Shown here: positions 43,177 through 51,500 of the stretch, piece after piece
How the letters are laid out: each line of letters starts with the position of its first letter
How positions within the stretch are numbered: the stretch's first letter is position 1
DNA from: DASPWW01 sp963841715
Lineage (GTDB): Bacteria; Actinomycetota; Thermoleophilia; Solirubrobacterales; 70-9
Length of the DNA stretch: 64,000 nt
Direction: 5' to 3'
NCBI GenBank assembly: GCA_963841715.1
Contig: CAWJDP010000005.1
Coordinates: forward strand, 124,001-188,000
Position numbers and translations under genes: made by a program
The notes under the pieces: generated by a model
Told to the model about the DNA's origin: nothing
Databases searched by the model: none
Seen by the model: the letters and a program-made list of their open reading frames with translations, nothing else

Positions 43177-44544
43177 ATGGGGACGGAGACCAAGACTCCA
43201 GCGCAACCGGTGAGCGAGCGTGGCGACGCCGACGCGGGCCCGCAGGCCGTCGAGGAGGCGAAGCTCAAGGCGGCCGAGCACGGTGCACCGCAGCCGGGGC
43301 AGCGCGCCGAGGTAACGAACCTCGAGATCGTTCGCCACTACTTCGACGTCGCGGTCGACCACCTCGGCGTCCCCGATGACGTGCGGACGGTGTTCTGGGA
43401 GCCGTATCGCGAGGTGACCGTCCAGATCCCGATCAAGCAGGCCGACGGCAAGATCCACGTCTACTCGGGCTACCGGATCCAGCACAACGGCGCTCGCGGG
43501 CCCTACAAGGGCGGTGTGCGCTTCCACCCCGAGGTCGACATCGACGAGGTCCGCGCGCTCGCATCGCTGATGACGTGGAAGACGGCGGTGGCGAACATCC
43601 CGTTCGGCGGCGCCAAGGGTGGAGTCAACTGCCCCGCCTCGGATCTCGAGCAGCACGAGCTGCAGACGATTACCCGCTCGTTCATGAACAAGATCGACAA
43701 GGTGCTCGGCCCGACGCGCGACATCCCGGCGCCCGACGTCAACACAAACGCTCAGGTGATGGCGTGGATGATGGACGAGTACGGGAAGCTCCACGGGCAC
43801 ACGCCGGCGATCTGCACCGGCAAGCCGATCGCCCTCGAGGGCTCCTACGGACGCGAGCAGGCAACCGGTCGCGGGTGCGTGTACATGTTCCGCGAGGCGG
43901 CTCCCCACCTCGGGATCACGCCGGCGGAGACGACCTTCGCCGTCCAGGGCTTCGGCAACGTCGGCTCGTGGGCCGCGCGGATCATGCAGCAGCTCGGCTG
44001 CACGATGGTCGCGGTCTCGGATGCCGACGGGGCGATCCGCAACGACGGCGGGATCGACGCAAACGTGCTGAGTGAGTTCATCGGCGGCGGCGGCAAGCTA
44101 CCCGAGTTCGACGGCGGCGAAGCGATCGAGCCCGCCGATCTGGTTGCGGTCCCTTGCGACGTGTTCATCCCCGCAGCGCTCGGCGGGATGATCCACGAGG
44201 ACAACGCCGACCGGATGGAGTGCCGGGTGATCGTCGAGGGCGCGAACAGCCCCACCACCCCGGCGGCGGACGAGATCCTCAACGACAAGAACGTCTACGT
44301 GATCCCCGACGTGATGGCGAACGCGGGTGGCGTCGTCTGCTCGTACTTCGAGTGGGTCCAGAACCTGCAGCACTTCCGCTGGGACGAGCGCGAGGTCAAC
44401 GACCGCCTCGGGACGATCATCCGCCGCACGTTCCGCGAGGTCTCATCGCGGGCCAAGGAGGAGCAGATCCCCCTCCGCGAGGCCTCCTACCTCGTCGGCA
44501 TCGAGCGCGTCATCGAGGCCGCGCGCACGCGCGGATACATCTAG
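43177..44544 (+). CDS. gdhA: Glutamate dehydrogenase
   Basis: Glu/Leu/Phe/Val dehydrogenase: interconverts glutamate with 2-oxoglutarate and ammonia. 455 residues from ATG 43177 (AGGAGA upstream); a 40-residue variable N-terminal extension precedes the domain. Catalytic block GYRIQHNGARGPYKGGVRFH, WKTAVANIPFGGAKGGV (active-site Lys), DIPAPDVNTNAQVMAWMMDE, and NAD(P)-binding FAVQGFGNVGSWAA. Closest in pattern to the short hexameric catabolic-type enzymes, but cofactor choice cannot be read with certainty. Confidence 0.94.
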   Translation: MGTETKTPAQPVSERGDADAGPQAVEEAKLKAAEHGAPQPGQRAEVTNLEIVRHYFDVAVDHLGVPDDVRTVFWEPYREVTVQIPIKQADGKIHVYSGYRIQHNGARGPYKGGVRFHPEVDIDEVRALASLMTWKTAVANIPFGGAKGGVNCPASDLEQHELQTITRSFMNKIDKVLGPTRDIPAPDVNTNAQVMAWMMDEYGKLHGHTPAICTGKPIALEGSYGREQATGRGCVYMFREAAPHLGITPAETTFAVQGFGNVGSWAARIMQQLGCTMVAVSDADGAIRNDGGIDANVLSEFIGGGGKLPEFDGGEAIEPADLVAVPCDVFIPAALGGMIHEDNADRMECRVIVEGANSPTTPAADEILNDKNVYVIPDVMANAGGVVCSYFEWVQNLQHFRWDEREVNDRLGTIIRRTFREVSSRAKEEQIPLREASYLVGIERVIEAARTRGYI

Positions 44545-44575
44545 GGGCTGCGCCCCTCGGTCGCCTTTCAGGCGA
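44544..44575. terminator. Two hairpins between convergent gdhA and the proline-rich gene
   Basis: GGGGC-tgc-GCCCC (44544-44556) starts at the last base of the gdhA stop; TCGCC-tttca-GGCGA (44561-44575) follows. Neither has a T tract. Position between two convergent stops fits bidirectional termination. Confidence 0.45.
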
Positions 44576-44607
44576 GCTCCCCCGCGGAGCACCTCGCGCG
44601 CGATTGA

Positions 44608-45930
44608 TCAATCGTCGAAGTCGAAGTCCTTCGGCGGCCGCTGCTCGAACCAGAGCTGGTCGTTCTCCGGCGTGTCCTGAAGGAAGTCCGGGGTCTCCTC
44701 GAGGACGTCGTCGGCCTCCTCGAGCAGCGCGTCATCGTCCTCGGCCTCCGCCGCGTCGTCGTCCTCGGGCGGCGCCGGCTCGGACGGCGCCGGCTCGGGC
44801 GGCGCGGGCTCGGGCGGCGCGGGCCTGACCTCGGTCTGCGGCGCTTGGTCGGCGGGTTGCTGCGCGGGCGAGGGCGGGGGCTCCTCGTCGAGGTCGAGCT
44901 CGTCATCGAGGTCGAGCTCGATGTCCTCGGGCTGGAGCTCGACCGCGGGCTCCTCCCCGGGCGTCGGCGGCTGCGCGGGCGGCGGGGGCGCGAGCTCGGC
45001 CTTCATGTCGTGCGGCTGCGTGTCGTCGTGGATCTGCTCGGGGGGCGGCGTCGGCTCGGCTCCCTGTGCGGGACCGGGCGTCGGGGCGGGATCGGGGGGC
45101 GGCGTCGGCTGCGCCGGCTTGGCCTGCGGCGCCTGCTCGGCCGGTGGGGCGGGCGGCGCCTCGGGCGGAGGGGGCTGATCCGCGGGCTGGGGCTCGATCG
45201 TCGGTGCGTCGAGTGGGGCGTGGTCGACGAGCCCCGCCTCGGCGGCGAAGTCGTGAAAAGCGAATTCGGACTCGGGCTCCGGCTCCGGCTCCGCTGCGGG
45301 GGCGGGGGTCTGTTGGGGCACCGGGGTTGCGGGCGCCGTGTGCTGCAGCTGCGCACTCGGCGGCTGCTCTTGCTGCGGCTGGGCGGGCGGCTGCTGCGGC
45401 TGGGCGGGCGGCTGCTGCGGCTGCTGGGCGGGCGGCTGCGGTTGGGCGGCCGGCGGCACCGTCTGCTCGGGCGCCGCTGTCGGCGCCGGAGCCTGCTGCG
45501 CGGCCGGCGTCGGCGGTGCGCTCTGCTCCGGCGCGGCCATCGGCGGCGCGGCCTGCGGCGTCTGATCAGGCGGCGGCGTCTGTTCAGGCGGCGGCGTTGC
45601 CGGCGCGGCCTGCGGAGGCTGCACGGCGGGCTGCTGCTGCGACTGGACGCCCGGCGGGGGCGTCTGCGGCGCCGAAGCCTGCGGCGCGGGCTGCTGCTGA
45701 AGCCCCTCAGGGGTCATGGCGACCTGGGTCGCCGCAGTCGGATCCTCGCCCGGCGGCGGTGTGTACGGCTCGCTGGGCGGCGCCTGCGTGAACTCCATGC
45801 TCTCGGGCTCGCCCGGACGCGCAGGCTGACCGAACACCTCGTCCTCCAGCCGCTCGAGCTCCGGCCCTTCGGCCCCGTGGCGGCGCTTCAGATCGAGGTG
45901 ATCGCGAATCGCTTCGTCCAGGATTCCCAT
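44608..45930 (-). CDS. Long Pro/Ala/Gln-rich disordered protein with ordered termini
   Basis: 440 residues. The first ~45 (MGILDEAIRDHLDLKRRHGA, ELERLEDEVFG) look like a short helical domain. About 330 residues of low-complexity Pro/Ala/Gln/Glu sequence follow, with PAQPQQPP-type repeats. The last ~45 are acidic and ordered-looking (EADDVLEETPDFLQDT, LWFEQRPPKDFDFDD). No signal peptide or TM, so cytosolic. I recall no named family. The ends look like binding motifs joined by a long flexible spacer, e.g. a scaffold or cell-pole/division adaptor (inference). A GAGGTCGAAG precedes the ATG at 45930. Downstream of and co-directional with a diguanylate cyclase (97 bp). Confidence 0.8.
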   Translation of the reverse strand: MGILDEAIRDHLDLKRRHGAEGPELERLEDEVFGQPARPGEPESMEFTQAPPSEPYTPPPGEDPTAATQVAMTPEGLQQQPAPQASAPQTPPPGVQSQQQPAVQPPQAAPATPPPEQTPPPDQTPQAAPPMAAPEQSAPPTPAAQQAPAPTAAPEQTVPPAAQPQPPAQQPQQPPAQPQQPPAQPQQEQPPSAQLQHTAPATPVPQQTPAPAAEPEPEPESEFAFHDFAAEAGLVDHAPLDAPTIEPQPADQPPPPEAPPAPPAEQAPQAKPAQPTPPPDPAPTPGPAQGAEPTPPPEQIHDDTQPHDMKAELAPPPPAQPPTPGEEPAVELQPEDIELDLDDELDLDEEPPPSPAQQPADQAPQTEVRPAPPEPAPPEPAPSEPAPPEDDDAAEAEDDDALLEEADDVLEETPDFLQDTPENDQLWFEQRPPKDFDFDD

Positions 45931-46027
45931 CTTCGACCTCGTGTAAAGACTTGCAAAGTCTGCGTCCTGCGTCCCTCACGCGCAAGTGCGGATGGGCGAA
46001 AAAGAACACGCAGCATGCGGGCAAAGC

Positions 46028-47938
46028 CTAGCTTCGCCGTCTTTGGGGCGGTCCCTGCGCCGTTTGCGCCACCGGCTCGCCCGATGCACGCCCGGAGGCG
46101 CGCTCGGTGCGGTTCTTTCCGCCCGCCTTCGCACGGTAGAGCGCCTCGTCGGCGGCGCCGAACAGCGCCTGGACGCCCGGCCCGGTCTCGCGCAGCGAGG
46201 CCACGCCCAGGCTCGCGGTGATCTGGATCATCCCGCTGTCCTCGACGAGCGGCACGCGCGCCTGGGCGATCCTCTCCCGGATCCGCTCCGCGACCTTGAC
46301 GGCCTCGTCGAGGCCGGTCTCCGGTAGCGCGACCGTGAACTCCTCGCCCCCGTAGCGCGACGGTTCGTCGACGCCGCGCGAGACGTCTCGCAGCACGCGT
46401 CCGATCGTCCGCAGCACCTCGTCGCCCTGGAGGTGCCCGTGGGTGTCGTTGACCCGCTTGAAGTCGTCGATGTCGAGCACCAACAGCGAGAGATCGTGGC
46501 CGAACCGGCTCGCGCGCTCGGCCTCGTTGCCGATCCACTCGTTGAAGCGGCGCTGGTTCGAGAGCCCCGTGAGCTCATCGGTGACCGCCTGCGCGGAGAC
46601 GACCTCGTGCAGGTTCACGTTCTCGACGGAGACCGAGGCCTGGCCGGCAAGGTAGCGGAGCATCTCGCGCTCCCCGGCATCGAACGGCGCGCGGCTGCGA
46701 GCGATCGCCATCGCCGCAACCGCCCGGCCTCCGTTCTGGGTCCCGATCAGCGGTTGGCCGAGCGCGTAGCCGCCGTCGCGGCGCGCCTCCGCAACCTCGC
46801 TGTCGCGAAGCGCGGTTGCGGTCGCCTCGCGCATCGCGTCGCTGATCGCGCGGGAAGGCTCGTCGCCTACCTTGACTGCGTCACGGTCCGAGCCGGAGAA
46901 GTCGATCCGACAGCTGTCAGCCTCGCACGCCGCGAGCGCCGTCTGGGCGACGATCTCGAGCAGCGCCTCGCGGTCGAGCCCGGCGGCGAATGCGTCGCCG
47001 ATCCTGCGCACTGACTGCTCGAGCTCGCGGCGCTGGCGGCGCAACTCGTCCATCTGCGCACTCAGCCGGTCGCTCATCTTGTTGAACTCGGTCGCAAGGC
47101 CCGCGAGCTCGTCGCTGCCCTCGACTGGGACCGGGCGGCTGAAGTCCCCGCTCCCGATCCGGCGCGCCGCCTCGAGCATCTCCTTCACCTGCCCCTGGAG
47201 GGTGCGCAGCAGAAGGACCACGAACAGGACCGCGATCGCAAAGAAGGCGACGAGCGCCGCGGCGACGAGCGGCTTGATCGTCGTCCCGCCCTCGGCGAGG
47301 GGAGTGAACAGCGCCAGCCGGTCGCCGCCCGCGCCGGCGAGTGAGGTGCTGGCTACGCGGACGTCCCCGCTCGGGAGGGCGACGTCTCCCGAATCCGCAG
47401 GCACGTCGGCGTTGCCGAGGTTCGTCGTCGATGCGACGGGGCGATCGCCCTCGAACACCGCCGCGTCGCGGCCCGTCAGCGCATGGACATCGGCAACGAA
47501 TGCGCCGGCGCTCTCCTCCGAGGCGTTGAGCGTCGCGATCGTCCCGTTCGGCCCGCGGATCTCGAGCCTCGAGCCCGCGATTGGGTTGTCGGTGCCCGGG
47601 CTTGCCAGCTCGCGGCCGTGTGGGTCGCGGACCGTGAGCCCCGCGAGGTGAAGGTCGCGCTCGACCTGGAGAGCGGAGGGAGCGATCGCGCGCGGGTCAT
47701 GGGAGCGAAGCGCCGCCATGAACGCGCCCTCGCGCGCGGCGCGGCGCGCGTCCGCCCGCGCCTGAGCCGCGTTCCGCCGGTAGAGGACGAGCGCGGTCGA
47801 GGTCCCCTCGGCCAGCCGCGCGTCCGCCTTGCCGGTTCGCGACTCGGTCGCGAACCGCGTGACGAGCACGGCAACGGCGACCATCGGCAGCAGCGCGATG
47901 ATCACGAAGAACAGCGTCAGGCGCGTGCGAAAGCTCAC
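46028..47938 (-). CDS. Membrane diguanylate cyclase (sensor-HAMP-GAF-GGDEF)
   Basis: Makes cyclic di-GMP. 636 residues from GTG 47938 (AGAGGA upstream; TAAGCT as -10). TM1 at 8-27, extracellular sensor at 30-220, TM2 at about 222-244, HAMP at 245-296, a short coiled coil, a GAF-like domain at about 310-450, and a GGDEF domain from about 465. The active-site motif is GGEEF (catalytically competent form), and an RxxD inhibitory site (RGVD) sits five residues before it, so product inhibition is expected. The sensor may detect an extracellular signal. The proline-rich protein gene follows. Confidence 0.94.
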   Translation of the reverse strand: MSFRTRLTLFFVIIALLPMVAVAVLVTRFATESRTGKADARLAEGTSTALVLYRRNAAQARADARRAAREGAFMAALRSHDPRAIAPSALQVERDLHLAGLTVRDPHGRELASPGTDNPIAGSRLEIRGPNGTIATLNASEESAGAFVADVHALTGRDAAVFEGDRPVASTTNLGNADVPADSGDVALPSGDVRVASTSLAGAGGDRLALFTPLAEGGTTIKPLVAAALVAFFAIAVLFVVLLLRTLQGQVKEMLEAARRIGSGDFSRPVPVEGSDELAGLATEFNKMSDRLSAQMDELRRQRRELEQSVRRIGDAFAAGLDREALLEIVAQTALAACEADSCRIDFSGSDRDAVKVGDEPSRAISDAMREATATALRDSEVAEARRDGGYALGQPLIGTQNGGRAVAAMAIARSRAPFDAGEREMLRYLAGQASVSVENVNLHEVVSAQAVTDELTGLSNQRRFNEWIGNEAERASRFGHDLSLLVLDIDDFKRVNDTHGHLQGDEVLRTIGRVLRDVSRGVDEPSRYGGEEFTVALPETGLDEAVKVAERIRERIAQARVPLVEDSGMIQITASLGVASLRETGPGVQALFGAADEALYRAKAGGKNRTERASGRASGEPVAQTAQGPPQRRRS

Positions 47939-48060
47939 GGTCCTCTCAGCTTAGATCGGCCCGTAGGCCTCGATGTTGAGCGGGACTCACGCGCAAGCGG
48001 GCGATCTTCGCGCTGCGGCTATTCTTGGTCGGGCGCGCGGGGCCCCGCGCGCCCCATCAC

Positions 48061-48133
48061 GGGGCTATAGCTCAGTTGGGAGAGCGCCTGGATCGCACCC
48101 AGGAGGTCGCCGGTTCGAGTCCGGCTAGCTCCA
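48061..48133 (+). tRNA. tRNA-Ala (anticodon CGC)
   Basis: Acceptor GGGGCTA/TAGCTCC, anticodon stem CCTGG/CCAGG with loop ATCGCAC (anticodon CGC), T arm GCCGG-TTCGAGT-CCGGC, discriminator A, no encoded CCA. Confidence 0.95.
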
Positions 48134-48177
48134 TCGGCCGGTGGTCGTCCCCTGAAAGGGGGCGGACGCCGGCCGAT
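48133..48177 (+). terminator. Long hairpin right after tRNA-Ala(CGC)
   Basis: ATCGGCCGG (48133-48141) pairs with CCGGCCGAT (48169-48177), enclosing an inner CCCC-tgaaa-GGGG stem (48149-48161). It starts at the tRNA discriminator base, so it may end transcription or guide 3' processing. No T tract. The rest of the gap to 48259 shows nothing recognisable. Confidence 0.5.
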
Positions 48178-48259
48178 GACGTTGGTGGGCTCCAACCGGC
48201 GGCCCGCTGGGTGAGCCAGGCGCGGTCGTCAGGTGGCGGGGGCGCTCAGCGGCCGGGAA

Positions 48260-49321
48260 CTACCGCGCTCGGACTTTGTCGTAGAGCTTGCCTACGGCGC
48301 CGCCGAAGTACGGCCCGTAGGTGCGGTTCGGCTTGTACGAGTAGACGTAGCTCGTGAGGCCGTCGAGGTAATGGCCCGAGATCACCCAGCCGCCGCCGCT
48401 CGCGCCGCCGGTGACGTCGCAGTCGATCGCGGAGGCGGCGGGCCCGGGGCTCAGGAGGCTGAACGTGTCCTGCCCCTTGTAGTCGGAGCCGCAGGTCCAC
48501 AGCGTCTGGCCGTCAAACGGACCACCGGCCGGGTATCCATACGCGTCGTAGTGCTGGTGCCGGTCCTGGTTCCACTCGAGTCCGCGCGACCCGGCAACGT
48601 CCTCGAGGAGCCGGCCGGAGGCGTTAGGCGCGACGACGGCCGCTGAGACGTCGAAGTTGGGGTTGCCGTGCCGCCGCCAGCTCTTGATGACCCAGAGCTT
48701 CTTGGCGGCAAACTTGCCGAGCGGGGACTGGTAGTCCTCGTATCCCGGGATGAACGTCCAGTGGCTAGCCCACCGCCTGCGTTGCGGGTCGTATGCGCAG
48801 TGGCCGGCCGAGAACACGACGCTCTGGTTCTCGGCGTGGACGGCCGTCCCTGAGCACTCGTACTTCACCCACTTGTGCTTCTTGCGGTGCGCGTGGCGCT
48901 TCTTCTCCCGGAAGTAGACCTTCCCCTGGGTCGAATACGGGTAGACGGTCGGGTCGTCGATCGCGTACTCGGACTCGGGTATCTCTGCGCGGCCACCCGT
49001 CGCGCCGGCGCGCGGCTGCCTCCCGGGGATCCGCACCGGCGACCCCCGGGCTGCGGAGGGCGCGGGCGCGCGGGCTGCCGGCGCCAAGGAGTCGGACGGC
49101 TCGTCCGCCGGCCTCGCGGCGCGCATCCGGTGCCGCGTCCAGTACTCCGCGACGCCCTTGGCCTCACGTGTGCCGCGCGCGACGACCCGCTGACGCGGAC
49201 TCGCCGATGCGCCACTCGCCACGGCCGCGAGCACCGCGAGCACGACAAGCAAGACGGCCACGAGCCCAACCGCCCGGTGCCGCGGCGCCGTTCCCTTTCG
49301 GCGCTGCGGCAAATCAGACAT
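48260..49321 (-). CDS. Secreted trypsin-like serine protease
   Basis: 353 residues from ATG 49321, which has AGGCGGG upstream (an earlier ATG at 49345 lies against a TGATAA promoter-like box). Signal peptide/TM AVGLVAVLLVVLAVLAAVAS, a ~100-residue pro-region rich in Ala/Pro/Arg, then the catalytic domain: CSGTAVHAENQSVVFSAGHC (His), NPNFDVSAAVV (Asp), and DVTGGASGGGWVISG (Ser). Layout and the GASGGGW motif resemble V8/Glu-endopeptidase-like secreted proteases. The pro-region suggests a zymogen. Confidence 0.9.
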   Translation of the reverse strand: MSDLPQRRKGTAPRHRAVGLVAVLLVVLAVLAAVASGASASPRQRVVARGTREAKGVAEYWTRHRMRAARPADEPSDSLAPAARAPAPSAARGSPVRIPGRQPRAGATGGRAEIPESEYAIDDPTVYPYSTQGKVYFREKKRHAHRKKHKWVKYECSGTAVHAENQSVVFSAGHCAYDPQRRRWASHWTFIPGYEDYQSPLGKFAAKKLWVIKSWRRHGNPNFDVSAAVVAPNASGRLLEDVAGSRGLEWNQDRHQHYDAYGYPAGGPFDGQTLWTCGSDYKGQDTFSLLSPGPAASAIDCDVTGGASGGGWVISGHYLDGLTSYVYSYKPNRTYGPYFGGAVGKLYDKVRAR

Positions 49322-49484
49322 CCCGCCTGCATACGACCGCATCATTTATCAGCTTACGCGAGACGGCTCGTGCGAAGGGGAGGTCGTCCCACGCCTTCAA
49401 AGGCCGAAGCCCCCGCGGTGCGGAGGCCTCGGCTCTCGTCGGAGCCGCCACTCTCCATGCGCGAGACCGGCGCCTCGTCGGCCA

Positions 49485-50249
49485 CTAGCGCCGGTCGTCG
49501 CGGAACATCCTCAGCGCGTACGCGCCGGCGGGGTGGGCGCGAAACTCCCGCACCATCGCGGCCGTCTTCACCGGCAGCTCCTCGGGTTGCGGCAACGGCA
49601 CCCCGTACTCGGCGGGCATCACGACCGGCGCGGCGAGCGCTGCGAAGGTCAGGTCGGCGGCGGTGAACCGCTCGCCGCACAGGTACGGACGGCCGTCGCC
49701 GAGGCGCCTTGCGACGGCGGCGAAGGTCCTCTTCACCTCCGCCTCGGATTGCGCCGCCGTGGCCGGCGTGATGTCGAGGAATCGATCGATCACTCGCGTC
49801 ATCGCCGGATATCCGACGCTGAGGGCGCGGCGCTCCCAGGCGGGGACGCCGGTGCAACCGTACGCCATCGCGATATCGCGACATCCACGCAGCTCGTTGT
49901 ACATCCACCTTCGCCCCTGGGGTCCGAGGCTTGCATCGAAGTTGCGCTCCAGCGCTCGAACCTCGGCGGCGGCGTCCGGGTCATCAGGGAACAGTCTTTG
50001 ACCCGGGGGCGCGTTTGCGTCGGCCTCATCGAGGATGTCGGCCGACTCGGCGAACACGCGATCGCCGCACACCAGCACGGGGACTGTTCTGCCGCCGCCG
50101 GCGCGACGAGCCGCGAGCCAGTGGATGAGCTGGAGATGGGCCCGCTCTCGGTAGTCGATGCCCGCACGGTCGAGCGCCCAGCGAGCCTTCTCGCAGTAGT
50201 GGCTGATCGGGATCGTGATCAGGACGCAGGGCCGGGAGCGCGAGCTCAT
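49485..50249 (-). CDS. Glutathione S-transferase-like protein
   Basis: 254 residues. N-terminal thioredoxin-fold start VLITIPISHYCEKARWALDR (SxxC-type active-site region), TVPVLVCGDRVFAESADILD (cis-Pro and the Glu-Ser contact), then an all-helical C-terminal domain with YLCGERFTAADLTFAALAAP. Actinobacteria usually lack glutathione, so the thiol partner or true role is open. Third gene of the SCP2-hydrolase/HMG-CoA reductase set, 63 bp after the reductase. Confidence 0.87.
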   Translation of the reverse strand: MSSRSRPCVLITIPISHYCEKARWALDRAGIDYRERAHLQLIHWLAARRAGGGRTVPVLVCGDRVFAESADILDEADANAPPGQRLFPDDPDAAAEVRALERNFDASLGPQGRRWMYNELRGCRDIAMAYGCTGVPAWERRALSVGYPAMTRVIDRFLDITPATAAQSEAEVKRTFAAVARRLGDGRPYLCGERFTAADLTFAALAAPVVMPAEYGVPLPQPEELPVKTAAMVREFRAHPAGAYALRMFRDDRR

Positions 50250-50312
50250 CGAGCCAGATCATCCTCATTCGCGATCCGAAGCGGGCGCTTGGCGGTGCGG
50301 GGCCGCCGCCCC

Positions 50313-51500
50313 CTACGGCCTGTTGCGGCCGTAAAGGTCGTGCGCCTGGACCCATTCCGCGACGAGGATTGCCCATCCGAGCGAGAGCTCGCCGCAGAGC
50401 ACCGTGGCCGCGACGATCTCGGCGAGCTTGCGCACCTTCCCGGTCCCGCAGCAGCCCAGCAGCTCCAGGCACTCGCGCTGGGTGGCGAGCCCCGTGCCGC
50501 CGCCATAGGTGGCGACGATCAGCGACGGGAGCGTGATCGAGGCGTAGTAATCGCCGTTGGCAAGCAGCTCGCTGAAGCCGAGGGCGGCGGAGGATTCGGC
50601 GACGTTGGCCGCATCCTGGCCCGTGGCGATGAACACGGCGGCGATCCCGTTCGCCGACTGCAGGCCGTTGTTGTTGACCCCGGACATGAAGCCGCCCAGG
50701 TTCGAGACCTGGCGCGCCCGGAACAGCTCGGCGCCGCTGGTGTGCATCTGCTCCTCGATCAGCTCCGCGGGGATCGTCGCCTCGGCGACGACGCGCTTGC
50801 CCCGCGTGCGCAGCACGTTGATCTGCGAGCTCTTCTTGTCGGTGGCGAAGTTCGACTCGAGGTAGAAGTTGACGATCCCCTCGTAGTTCGAGGTGATCCA
50901 TGCGCACGCCGCGGCCGTCGCCTTGCCGGTGAGGTTCTGACCCGCGGCGTCGCCTGTGAGGTAGTCGAAGCGCGTGAACAGGATCCGGCTGGCCGAGTAC
51001 TGCTCGATGCCGCGCAGCCGGCCGCTGCGGGTCGTGGTCTCGGCCGCCTCCTTGATCTCGGCGAAATGCTCGCTCAGCCATTCACCGAACGCTCGCACCT
51101 CGCGAGCGCTCTCGAACACGAAGGCGGGGGCGCGCTGCATCGCGTCGTCGAGGATCGTGGTCTTGACGCCGCCGGCCTCGCGCAGCGTCTTCATGCCGCG
51201 GTTGTAGCTCGCGACCAGGCTCCCCTCGCTCGTCGCCAAGGGAACGTAGAACTCACCCTGTGCGTGCTCCCCGTCGACGAGCAGCGGGCCGGCGATCCCG
51301 ATCGGCACCTGGGCGACGCCGGTGAAGTGCTCGACGTTGCCGGGGAGAACCGATGGATCGAAGGAGTAGCGGGAGACGTGGTCCAGTCCCGCGCCCGTTC
51401 GCCTGCGCAGGAACGCCCTGCGTGCTTCGGCCGCCTCGGGCGTGTAGTCGTTCTCGGTGTCACGCGGGAGCTTCTCGCGCTTCGACTTTGGAGGCGTCAT
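50313..51500 (-). CDS. HMG-CoA reductase-like protein
   Basis: Family reaction: HMG-CoA plus 2 NADPH to mevalonate. 395 residues, no membrane anchor. All four catalytic residues are recognisable: Glu in ATSEGSLVAS, Lys in ATDKKSSQIN, Asp in ATGQDAANVAES, His in VQAHDLYGRN. The cofactor region YGGGTGLATQRECLELLG is kept, but the usual GDAMGMNM reads GDAAGQNL, so this is a divergent class-I-like member. The stop is 63 bp before the GST-like gene; the start overlaps the upstream hydrolase stop by four bases. No other mevalonate-pathway gene is in the window. Confidence 0.88.
   Translation of the reverse strand: MTPPKSKREKLPRDTENDYTPEAAEARRAFLRRRTGAGLDHVSRYSFDPSVLPGNVEHFTGVAQVPIGIAGPLLVDGEHAQGEFYVPLATSEGSLVASYNRGMKTLREAGGVKTTILDDAMQRAPAFVFESAREVRAFGEWLSEHFAEIKEAAETTTRSGRLRGIEQYSASRILFTRFDYLTGDAAGQNLTGKATAAACAWITSNYEGIVNFYLESNFATDKKSSQINVLRTRGKRVVAEATIPAELIEEQMHTSGAELFRARQVSNLGGFMSGVNNNGLQSANGIAAVFIATGQDAANVAESSAALGFSELLANGDYYASITLPSLIVATYGGGTGLATQRECLELLGCCGTGKVRKLAEIVAATVLCGELSLGWAILVAEWVQAHDLYGRNRP

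Noticed and set aside
44900..45650. Short period repeats that might suggest a CRISPR or satellite array
   Set aside because: The repeats are irregular, in coding frame and of the Pro-Gln/Ala codon type; there are no constant repeats with unique spacers.
44845..46221. Arg/Gly/Leu-rich plus-strand frame opposite the proline-rich gene
   Set aside because: It is the complement of Pro/Ala/Gln codons. The minus-strand frame has ordered ends, a start with upstream purines and sensible neighbours, so it is the real gene.
42303..48133. Two tRNA-Ala genes as borders of a genomic island
   Set aside because: They have different anticodons and opposite orientation, no integrase or direct repeat was seen, and the genes between look like ordinary chromosomal genes.
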